Shown here in pieces: positions 1 through 5,845 of a stretch of 5,874 bases of DNA. The translations under genes were made by a program, and so were the position numbers. Each line of letters opens with the position of its first letter. Within the stretch, counting starts at the first letter, position 1. The notes under the pieces are model-generated. The model worked only from the letters and a program-made list of their open reading frames with translations. It was not told the origin of the DNA and did not search any database. The DNA is from Deltaproteobacteria bacterium (lineage in GTDB: Bacteria; Desulfobacterota; Desulfomonilia; UBA1062). The stretch is from assembly GCA_016934135.1 (NCBI GenBank), contig JAFGTK010000151.1, forward strand, positions 1 through 5,874, written 5' to 3'.

Positions 1-11
1 GAGAGAAATCC

Positions 12-1085
12 ATGAAAAAGATAGGTGTGTTAATTGTAGATGACTCTGCTCTGGTACGTCAGACCCTGTCCGACATCCTCTCTTCAGACCCGAGGATAGA
101 GGTGATCGCTGCTGCATCAGACCCGTACCATGCTGCAGAAAAGATGAGGGATGCGGTTCCCGACGTGATCACCCTGGATGTAGAGATGCCGAGGATGGAC
201 GGGCTCACCTTCCTGAAAAAGATCATGAGTCAGCACCCTATCCCGGTGGTGATCTGTTCATCACTTGCAGGAAAAGGCACGGAGACAGCCATGAAGGCCC
301 TGGAATACGGGGCTGTCGATATTATCCACAAGCCGTCTCTGGGCACAAAGCAGATGCTGACCGAATCGAGCACCATTATCTGCGATGCGGTCGTTGCGGC
401 ATCGCGTGTCCAGGCGAAGAAGAAATCCCTTGAGAACCCTCTGGCAACACCGAAACTGAGTGCGGATGTTGTGATAGCAAAACCCAGAAAAGATACGGTA
501 CTTCAAACGACCGAGAAGGTGGTCGTGGTCGGTGCATCCACAGGCGGGACAGAGGCGCTGAGAATATTTCTCGAGGCCCTGCCAGCAGACTGCCCTGGTA
601 TAGTGATTGTCCAGCACATGCCCGAAGGATTTACCGCTGCATTCTCGAAGCGTCTCGACGGCCTGTGTCAGGTATCGATAAAGGAGGCAGCGAACAATGA
701 TACGGTCCTTCCCGGTCATGCCCTGATTGCACCGGGAAACAGGCATCTTATGCTGAAACGCAGCGGAGCACGGTATTATGTGGAGGTAAAGGACGGGCCC
801 CTGGTATCCAGGCACCGGCCTTCCGTGGATGTCCTTTTCCGCTCTGCAGCACGTTATGCAGGAAGGAACGCCATCGGCGTGATCATGACCGGCATGGGGG
901 ATGACGGTGCAAAGGGCATGCTCGAGATGAAAGATTCCGGCGCATATACCATTGCACAGGATGAAAAATCATGTATTGTATTCGGTATGCCGGCTGAGGC
1001 CATCAAACTGGGGGGAGTCGGCAAGGTGCTCAGTCTTGAATGCATATCGAAAGAGATCATGATGAAATACTCCATGACACCATAG
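12..1085 (+). CDS. cheB: CheB: chemotaxis response regulator protein-glutamate methylesterase/glutamine deamidase
   Basis: A 357-residue protein of normal CheB length. It removes methyl groups from receptor glutamates and deamidates receptor glutamines in the cytoplasm when phosphorylated by CheA. Residues 1-108 form a receiver domain with the acidic pair D10/D11, phospho-acceptor D56 (in LDVEMPRMDG), S83 in the Thr/Ser switch position and K107 before a proline. A linker of about 60 residues leads to the methylesterase domain (about 168-350). There the GASTGG motif carries nucleophile S176, H202 lies in QHMPEGF, and D298 lies in TGMGDDG. These three sit exactly 12 positions after S164/H190/D286 of the Salmonella enzyme, so the triad is complete. 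The ATG at 12 is the first start in the window; gagaga at 1-6 may be part of its ribosome site, but the upstream context is cut off. It is the first gene visible in the operon, 11 bases ahead of the receptor-like gene. Nothing looks broken. A lone CheB without a neighbouring cheR is worth noting. Confidence 0.97.
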   Translation: MKKIGVLIVDDSALVRQTLSDILSSDPRIEVIAAASDPYHAAEKMRDAVPDVITLDVEMPRMDGLTFLKKIMSQHPIPVVICSSLAGKGTETAMKALEYGAVDIIHKPSLGTKQMLTESSTIICDAVVAASRVQAKKKSLENPLATPKLSADVVIAKPRKDTVLQTTEKVVVVGASTGGTEALRIFLEALPADCPGIVIVQHMPEGFTAAFSKRLDGLCQVSIKEAANNDTVLPGHALIAPGNRHLMLKRSGARYYVEVKDGPLVSRHRPSVDVLFRSAARYAGRNAIGVIMTGMGDDGAKGMLEMKDSGAYTIAQDEKSCIVFGMPAEAIKLGGVGKVLSLECISKEIMMKYSMTP

Positions 1086-1088
1086 GGA
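1084..1088 (+). promoter_or_regulatory. Weak ribosome binding site deciding the start of the receptor-like gene
   Basis: AGGGA overlaps the cheB stop codon and lies 8 bases before the ATG at 1097. It is a weak Shine-Dalgarno match, but it supports 1097 over the in-frame upstream ATG at 1040, which would overlap cheB by 46 bases. Translation of this gene is probably coupled to that of cheB. Confidence 0.5.
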
Positions 1089-1096
1089 TTCTCATT

Positions 1097-2932
1097 ATGA
1101 CGATACTTGAGAAAATAAAGGATCTGGGCAGACAATATCTTGTCAAAAACAGCCGCGAAGACCATCAGGATCTCTGCGCGACCTGGATCCGCGATCTCTC
1201 GGACATATCGAACGTCCTCGAAAACCTGGCACATTCAACAGAACATGAATTCCTGGATATCGGGGCAAAGCTTCAGGAATTCTACACCCGGTCCAAGGGC
1301 ATGTCAGAGATGTCGACCCAGGTGGTCGACCTCATGACCGGTGATGAAATATCGAGTTCCACCCAGGGACTTGCCCATATCCTTCAGGCCCTTGAGGATC
1401 ATCTCGGCAGATCAGAAGAACATTTTGCCGGTATTTCCTCTATCCTTCAGCAATACCTGAAAACACTTGCCAGGACAGGCTCTCAACTTGAGGACTTCAA
1501 GATGCTCGTATTGAACCTCAGCATGCTGGGGTTTTTCACAAGGGTGGAAAACGCCCATGTCTTCAGTAATGACACAGGCTTTGCCAGCCTCACCGATGAT
1601 GTAAAAAAACTCTCTGAACGCATCAAGGAAAAATCATCCCAGATAAAGTCAAGATCGAAAGAACTTATCGACATGATTCACCAGGCATTGTTGGAGGTCT
1701 CGGATTCAAAGAAAAATCAGCGCAATCAGGCACGGTCAATGTTCGATCATACGGTTTCAAACCATGAAATCCTTGCAAAGAAAAATGATACCGCGATGCT
1801 CTCTGCAAAGCTCATCTCAACAAAGTCCCAGGAGATTACTCAAAGCATCGGGGATATCGTGTCCTCCATCCAGTTCCATGATATTACACGCCAGCAGATC
1901 GAACATGTAAAAGAGGTACTCGATCACCTCATCAATGCCGTAGACTCAGGAGAACATTCCTTTCCTGAACTGGCAGCCATGATAAATAAAATATGCTCAC
2001 TCCAGATCGAGCAGCTGAATCAGTCTCGCAAGGATCTCACTACAGCAGTGGAAAAGATCTTCAAAAACCTGGAGAACCTCACTGCAAGCGTTGCCATGAT
2101 TCTTGAAGAGGCTCAACAGGTCGCCTGGGCATCTGATATCGAGGGCCTGAGCTTCATGGAAAATATCGATTCCGGTATCGCCAGTGTCATTACATGCCTG
2201 GACGAAAACAGCCGGGAACAGATGAGATTGACGGAAACAATGACCTCACTGAGCGACATGGTTTCCGAGATGTCTGTGTTTATACAGGAAATTGAACTTA
2301 TGGGTCAGAACCTGCAGCTTATCGCACTCAATGCTCGGATAAAGGCAGCCCATATCGGACACGAAGGCGCAGCCCTTGATACGATCTCCGGGGGGATCTA
2401 CGATCTATCGAAGAACTCACAAGGACACACCAAGAACCTCTCGGAAATGCTGGGGGGTATTGTCGATGTTGCAAAGGGTTTTGATACAGACATTGCAGAG
2501 ATACAGCATACCCAGGAAGAAGAGGTTCAAGAGATGATGGACAACCTGCAGGGGATCATCGATTCACTTCACGGGGTCAATAATAATGTTCTGACAGTCA
2601 TAACAGACATGAACTCTCTTGGCGAATCGCTCATGGCTGATATCAGCACCAGTATCGGTGATATCAGGATACAGGAAAAGATAGAGGCGGTTATTGATAA
2701 GGCATGCAATGCCATGGACACAGTATTATCAGAGGCATCAAAGGCACTCCCTGAAGAAGCCCTAGGGGATGAAAATGTCTACCTCAAACATCTCGATACT
2801 ATCTATACCATGAAGAGTGAGCGGGATATCCACATGAGACATCAGAAAAATAATAATGAGGCCGATACTATCAGTAATGGCGACACCGGAGATTCTTCGG
2901 AAGGTCTCGGCGATAATGTGGAGCTTTTCTAG
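1097..2932 (+). CDS. Soluble methyl-accepting-chemotaxis-like protein with two CheZ-like DxxxQ motifs
   Basis: A 611-residue, almost entirely helical and probably cytoplasmic protein. It has no signal peptide, membrane segment or recognisable ligand-binding domain. Residues 404-440 resemble the MCP signalling hairpin tip (NLQLIALNARIKAAH, compare the canonical NLLALNAAIEAAR), but the usual Arg and following Glu are replaced by H419 and H422. Residues 139-173 are a more diverged copy (N140, L141, R149, A153, H154, L172, S173) at a constant offset of 265. Each copy is followed about 110-120 residues later by D-x-x-x-Q: D262/Q266 in FHDITRQQIEHV and D522/Q526 in GDIRIQEKIEAV. This matches the D143/Q147 spacing of E. 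coli CheZ. The tail (546-611) is polar and acidic and ends NVELF. The start at 1097 avoids a 46-base overlap with cheB. Its position between cheB and STAS-cheY-cheA ties it to this pathway. An automated label of methyl-accepting chemotaxis protein is likely. A CheY phosphatase or adaptor role is my inference; a degenerate cytoplasmic receptor or scaffold is the alternative. Confidence 0.8.
   Translation: MTILEKIKDLGRQYLVKNSREDHQDLCATWIRDLSDISNVLENLAHSTEHEFLDIGAKLQEFYTRSKGMSEMSTQVVDLMTGDEISSSTQGLAHILQALEDHLGRSEEHFAGISSILQQYLKTLARTGSQLEDFKMLVLNLSMLGFFTRVENAHVFSNDTGFASLTDDVKKLSERIKEKSSQIKSRSKELIDMIHQALLEVSDSKKNQRNQARSMFDHTVSNHEILAKKNDTAMLSAKLISTKSQEITQSIGDIVSSIQFHDITRQQIEHVKEVLDHLINAVDSGEHSFPELAAMINKICSLQIEQLNQSRKDLTTAVEKIFKNLENLTASVAMILEEAQQVAWASDIEGLSFMENIDSGIASVITCLDENSREQMRLTETMTSLSDMVSEMSVFIQEIELMGQNLQLIALNARIKAAHIGHEGAALDTISGGIYDLSKNSQGHTKNLSEMLGGIVDVAKGFDTDIAEIQHTQEEEVQEMMDNLQGIIDSLHGVNNNVLTVITDMNSLGESLMADISTSIGDIRIQEKIEAVIDKACNAMDTVLSEASKALPEEALGDENVYLKHLDTIYTMKSERDIHMRHQKNNNEADTISNGDTGDSSEGLGDNVELF
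1511..1921 (+). repeat. Protein-level internal repeat, copy 1 (residues 139-275 of the receptor-like protein)
   Basis: First copy of a diverged module, seen only at the protein level. It begins with the hairpin-tip-like segment (N140-L141, R149, A153-H154), continues ungapped to the L172-S173 position, and ends with FHDITRQQIEHV containing D262 and Q266. It is the more degenerate copy as an MCP tip (LGFFTRVENAH), but its DxxxQ part is the better CheZ likeness. Confidence 0.65.
2306..2716 (+). repeat. Protein-level internal repeat, copy 2 (residues 404-540 of the receptor-like protein)
   Basis: Second copy of the module. The tip segment NLQLIALNARIKAAHIGHEG aligns with copy 1 at an offset of 265 residues, and L437-S438 align with L172-S173 at the same offset. 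The terminal GDIRIQEKIEAV places D522 and Q526 at an offset of 260, implying about 5 residues of net gap. Similarity also extends upstream: GIASVITCLDEN at 360 against GLAHILQALEDH at 91, offset 269. The duplication therefore probably covers most of each half of the protein. Confidence 0.65.
2732..2929 (+). other. Polar C-terminal tail ending in LGDNVELF
   Basis: Residues 546-611 of the receptor-like protein leave the helical pattern. They are rich in Asp, Glu, Asn, Gly and Ser, especially 587-606, and close with LGDNVELF at the very C-terminus. The layout is a flexible linker capped by a short acidic/aromatic peptide. It resembles the NWETF tether of enteric receptors (N, E and F shared; V in place of W) and also the CheY-binding C-terminal peptide of CheZ, which ends in Phe. 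Which comparison applies cannot be decided from sequence alone. Confidence 0.55.
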
Positions 2933-2957
2933 ATATTGATGAACGCTTGAAAAAGAC

Positions 2958-2962
2958 AGGAG
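2958..2962 (+). promoter_or_regulatory. Ribosome binding site for the STAS gene
   Basis: AGGAG lies 7 bases before the ATG at 2970 and fixes that start. It sits in the 37-base spacer after the receptor-like gene (2933-2969), the longest gap inside the operon. I see no convincing promoter or hairpin in that spacer. Confidence 0.8.
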
Positions 2963-2969
2963 TCATACA

Positions 2970-3320
2970 ATGGTACAATTTGAGAACAGGGATTCAAAAG
3001 AGGGAAGAACACTTCATATCGAAGGCAGTCTCACCATTGAGCACTCAGGTTCACTCAAGGATAACCTGCTGGAAGCCTTTGCATCGACAGATCATCTGAT
3101 TATCGACCTGGAAAGAGTAACAGCTATCGATTTATCGTGCCTGCAGGTATTGTGCGCAGCCGGCAAGTCATTTATCAAGGCTGATAAAAAGATCAATATC
3201 CTGAGCGAGCTTTCCGATATCGTCAAGAAGTCCCTTGCCGACGTATCCATAGATAGATCGGCATGTGGCTTACCATGCAATGCACACTGTTTATGGGATA
3301 AAGGAGGCAGTGATGGCTAG
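2970..3320 (+). CDS. Small STAS-domain protein of the chemosensory cluster, with a cysteine-containing tail
   Basis: A 116-residue single-domain protein. The pattern is that of STAS (anti-sigma-antagonist-like) domains: a beta strand at RTLHIEGSLTI (13-23), a helix at 27-38, then LIIDLERVTAIDLSCLQVL (43-61) and a final helix near 78-90. Aligned with SpoIIAA by DSSGLG, D54 is kept, the phospho-Ser position is L55, and the next position is S56. Classical phosphorylation by an anti-sigma kinase is therefore not predicted. The C-terminus has C99, C103 and C107 spaced by three residues each, plus C57 and C62 in the core. The stop codon overlaps the cheY start by 8 bases, indicating translational coupling. 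STAS proteins sit beside cheY and cheA in several chemosensory clusters, but their role there is not well defined; a scaffold or partner-switch function is an inference. Confidence 0.88.
   Translation: MVQFENRDSKEGRTLHIEGSLTIEHSGSLKDNLLEAFASTDHLIIDLERVTAIDLSCLQVLCAAGKSFIKADKKINILSELSDIVKKSLADVSIDRSACGLPCNAHCLWDKGGSDG
3300..3307 (+). promoter_or_regulatory. Strong ribosome binding site for cheY, inside the STAS gene
   Basis: AAAGGAGG lies 5 bases before the ATG at 3313 and selects that start over the in-frame ATG at 3265, which would add 16 residues unlike any CheY N-terminus. The site lies in the last codons of the STAS gene, so its sequence also dictates the Lys-Gly-Gly near that protein's end. 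Confidence 0.88.
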
Positions 3321-3678
3321 GAAGATTTTAAGCGTTGACGATTCTGCAAGCATCAGACAGATGGTTTCGTTTACCCTGAAAAACGAGGGGTATGATGTAA
3401 TCGAGGCATCTGACGGCAATGATGCCCTTTCAAAGATTCAGGGAATCCCGATTGATCTGGTTATAACAGATCTGCACATGCCGAACCTCGACGGCATCGG
3501 TCTTATCAAAGCCTTGAGGGCCAAGTCTTCATATCGGTTCACCCCTATTGTCATGCTCACAACAGAATCCCATGCAGAAAAGAAAGAGGCCGGAAAACAA
3601 GCAGGGGCAACCGGATGGATAGTAAAACCCTTTAAACCCGAACAACTCATAGCCGTGGTGAAAAGACTGCTCGGATAG
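3313..3678 (+). CDS. cheY: CheY: single-domain response regulator
   Basis: A 121-residue stand-alone receiver domain, the expected output of the CheA encoded next. Seen in sequence: acidic pair D9/D10 (SVDDSAS), phospho-acceptor D53 (ITDLHMPNLDG), switch T83 (MLTTES) and K105 (IVKPF). The aromatic switch position, Tyr106 in E. coli CheY, is W102 here. The D+2 and T+2 positions, which tune dephosphorylation rate, are H55 and E85 (N59 and E89 in E. coli). There is no output domain, so it acts by protein contact, on a flagellar motor, pilus machinery, the STAS protein or as a phosphate sink. The start at 3313 follows a strong ribosome site and gives the canonical short N-terminus. It overlaps the STAS gene by 8 bases and is followed 26 bases later by cheA. 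The CheY family call is secure; motor binding is not shown by sequence. Confidence 0.95.
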   Translation: MARKILSVDDSASIRQMVSFTLKNEGYDVIEASDGNDALSKIQGIPIDLVITDLHMPNLDGIGLIKALRAKSSYRFTPIVMLTTESHAEKKEAGKQAGATGWIVKPFKPEQLIAVVKRLLG

Positions 3679-3688
3679 CATTGGGAGC

Positions 3689-3695
3689 AGGAGGT
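3689..3695 (+). promoter_or_regulatory. Strong ribosome binding site for cheA
   Basis: AGGAGGT lies 9 bases before the ATG at 3705 and sets the cheA start there. The alternative in-frame TTG at 3681 lies upstream of this site and would place the site inside the coding region. Confidence 0.85.
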
Positions 3696-3704
3696 AAAAA
3701 AAAT

Positions 3705-5813
3705 ATGGATGCAAACAGACAGATCTATCGGGAAGAGGCTTTCGAGCTGCTGGGCGATCTCGAAGATGCCCTGATCGAACTCGAACAAACCCCTGATGAC
3801 AGAGACCTCATCGACAGAATATTCCGCGCCATGCATACAATCAAAGGTTCAGGCGCCATGTTCGGCTTTGACGATATTGCTGCGTTTACACATACAATAG
3901 AGACCGTCTATCACCTGATACGTGAAGGCAGCCTCAGTGTAGACCAGGACCTTATCAGTCTCACCCTTTCATCCTGCGACCAGATCAAGGCCATGGTGGA
4001 GGAATCCGAAGGTGGCGGCCAGGTAGATACATCAAGGAACGAAGAGATCTCGAATGCATTCAAGGCCCTGATTCCATCGGAAAGTGAAGACCTCGATACC
4101 AGGCCTGAATCCTCTCCTGATCTGGAAAAAGATACAACAACCAATCAGACGCAGATCACGTATCGTATCCGGTTCAAACCGCACACAAACATCTTTGCTA
4201 ACGGCACAAACCCGATCCCTTTGTTGAACGAGCTGAAGGATCTGGGCGATTCCCATGTAATCTGTCATTTAAACAATCTTCCGGAACTCACGGACATTGA
4301 CCCGGAGGCATGTTATGCAAGATGGGACGTGATCCTGACGACAAGCCATGATATCAACACCATCAGGGATATATTCATCTTTGTAGAGGATATCAGCGAC
4401 ATCGACATCACCAAGATAGACGAAAACAGCGATCTCGATGAAGACGACTACAAGCGTATCGGTGAAATACTCTTTGACCGTGGAGATATCAAACTCAATG
4501 ATCTTGAGATAATGCTAAACAGACAGAAGCGCATCGGAGAGATACTGATCGAATCCGGCAAGGTCCACCGCAGCGAAGTGCAGTCTGCTCTTGCCGAACA
4601 GGAGCATGTGCGGAACCTGCGAAAAAAACGTGTAGCACAAGACACCACATCAAGCATCAGGGTAGCTTCCGACAAGCTCGATGCCCTGGTAAACCTGGTC
4701 GGCGAGATGGTTACCATGCAGGCAAGACTCACACAGATCGCCCATCAGAAAAACGATTCCGATCTCATACTCGTTTCCGAAGAGGTGGAACGGCTTACAG
4801 CGGAACTCAGGGATAACGCAATGGGGATCAGGATGCTGCCCATAGGCACCACCTTTGCCAAATTCAAGCGCATGGTGCGCGATCTCTCGACAGAGCTGGG
4901 TAAAGAGATCGATTTTATTACCGAAGGTGAGGAAACAGAGCTCGACAAGACTGTAATAGACAAACTCAGCGACCCCCTTGTGCATCTCATTCGCAACAGT
5001 ATCGACCACGGCATAGAGCGTCCCGAAATTCGCAGGGCAGCAGGTAAGCCCTCTCAGGGCACCATAGAACTAAAGGCAGAACACTCGGGGGCTAATGTCC
5101 TGATATCTGTTCATGATGACGGTGCAGGCCTCAACACAGAGGCTATCCTCAAGAAGGCCCTTGAAAAAGGCCTGACAACCCCGGATGCATCACTTTCGGA
5201 AAAGGAGATCCATGAACTTATCCTCGCACCTGGGTTTTCCACGGCAGAAAACGTCACCAGCGTCTCCGGCAGGGGAGTGGGCATGGATGTGGTGACCAGC
5301 AGCATCGAATCCTTCGGCGGCACAGTGGAAATCAGCAGTATCAAGGGCAGCGGAACAACCATTACCCTTAAACTGCCGCTTACCCTTGCCATCATCGACG
5401 GCCTGCTCGTTACCTTAGGGGATGATTTCTATGTGATCCCTCTGGGATCGGTCGTCGAATGTGTGGAACTTACGGAAAAGGACAAGAAACGCGCCCATGG
5501 CAGACATGTCACAAAGGTGCGTGATGACATGGTTCCATACATATACCTGAGAGAAGTATTCGTTTTAGACGGCTCCAAGCCGGATATTGAGCAGATCGTC
5601 ATCACCGAGATCAACGGGCGCAGGATCGGCTTTGTCGTGGACAAGGTCATAGGCGGGCATCAGACCGTAATCAAAAACCTCGGCAAGTTCCTCAAGAATA
5701 CGCAAGGTGTTTCAGGCGCCACCATCATGGGTGACGGCACAGTCGCACTCATCCTCGATATCAACAGACTTATCATGCATGCAGAGGATGAGGAATCGAT
5801 GATTGTACAGTAA
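3705..5813 (+). CDS. cheA: CheA: chemotaxis sensor histidine kinase with tandem MshEN-like repeats
   Basis: A 702-residue cytoplasmic kinase that autophosphorylates in trans and passes phosphate to CheY and CheB. Domains in order: P1 Hpt (1-105) with phospho-acceptor H44 in MHTIKGSG; polar linker; a P2-like alpha/beta domain (about 151-238, TYRIRFKPH onward); acidic linker 239-249; two adjacent 24-residue repeats (251-274 and 276-299); P3 dimerisation helices (about 318-380, KLDALVNLVGEM); P4 ATPase (about 381-562); and P5 CheW-like (about 563-700). P4 has the N box (H427, R430, N431, DHG at 434-436), G1 DDGAG at 471-475, F511, G2 GRGVGMD at 522-528 and GSGTT at 548-552, so it should be active. 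There is no fused receiver. The start is fixed by the ribosome site at 3689-3695. It is the last gene of the visible operon; no cheW follows before the terminal palindrome. The repeats between P2 and P3 are the notable deviation from enteric CheA. Confidence 0.97.
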   Translation: MDANRQIYREEAFELLGDLEDALIELEQTPDDRDLIDRIFRAMHTIKGSGAMFGFDDIAAFTHTIETVYHLIREGSLSVDQDLISLTLSSCDQIKAMVEESEGGGQVDTSRNEEISNAFKALIPSESEDLDTRPESSPDLEKDTTTNQTQITYRIRFKPHTNIFANGTNPIPLLNELKDLGDSHVICHLNNLPELTDIDPEACYARWDVILTTSHDINTIRDIFIFVEDISDIDITKIDENSDLDEDDYKRIGEILFDRGDIKLNDLEIMLNRQKRIGEILIESGKVHRSEVQSALAEQEHVRNLRKKRVAQDTTSSIRVASDKLDALVNLVGEMVTMQARLTQIAHQKNDSDLILVSEEVERLTAELRDNAMGIRMLPIGTTFAKFKRMVRDLSTELGKEIDFITEGEETELDKTVIDKLSDPLVHLIRNSIDHGIERPEIRRAAGKPSQGTIELKAEHSGANVLISVHDDGAGLNTEAILKKALEKGLTTPDASLSEKEIHELILAPGFSTAENVTSVSGRGVGMDVVTSSIESFGGTVEISSIKGSGTTITLKLPLTLAIIDGLLVTLGDDFYVIPLGSVVECVELTEKDKKRAHGRHVTKVRDDMVPYIYLREVFVLDGSKPDIEQIVITEINGRRIGFVVDKVIGGHQTVIKNLGKFLKNTQGVSGATIMGDGTVALILDINRLIMHAEDEESMIVQ
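4455..4601 (+). repeat. Tandem 24-residue IGEIL repeats inside CheA (MshEN-like)
   Basis: Residues 251-274 and 276-299 of CheA are two copies of one motif separated by a single Lys. Both start RIGEIL, have Gly at motif position 10, and carry Leu at 21 and Gln at 24. Position 17 is Leu in the first and Val in the second. This matches, position for position, the pattern I recall for the MshEN c-di-GMP-binding motif of type II secretion and pilus ATPases, except that the spacer there is about 5 residues. Known MshEN proteins use two such motifs per ligand. Ligand binding here is inference. Confidence 0.7.
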
Positions 5814-5845
5814 CCCATATTTTGCATCAGTCATTGAATAGAACC

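Noticed and set aside
261..815. 184-codon open frame on the - strand inside cheB
   Set aside because: It lies fully antisense to a well-conserved enzyme, and its product looks like arbitrary Cys/Arg-rich sequence with no domain pattern. It is a codon-use shadow.
1040..1096. Longer start for the receptor-like protein at ATG 1040
   Set aside because: It would overlap cheB by 46 bases and has no ribosome site. The added residues match nothing in the protein, whereas 1097 has AGGGA 8 bases upstream.
1502..1543. Possible membrane segment at residues 136-149 of the receptor-like protein
   Set aside because: The hydrophobic run is only about 12 residues and aligns with the MCP tip of the second copy, so it is better read as a buried helix.
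1097..2932. Calling this simply a canonical methyl-accepting chemotaxis transducer
   Set aside because: It lacks membrane segments, a sensor domain, a HAMP domain and recognisable methylation-site heptads, and its tip residues are altered. The duplicated DxxxQ layout is a better description.
2933..2969. Internal promoter or small RNA in the longest intra-operon gap
   Set aside because: The 37-base spacer shows a ribosome site but no convincing -35/-10, sigma-54 or sigma-28 elements and no stable hairpin.
3265..3312. Longer CheY start at ATG 3265
   Set aside because: AAAGGAGG lies immediately before 3313, and starting there gives the canonical short CheY N-terminus.
3681..3704. TTG start for CheA at 3681
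   Set aside because: The strong AGGAGGT site lies inside this extension and serves the ATG at 3705, where the P1 domain naturally begins.
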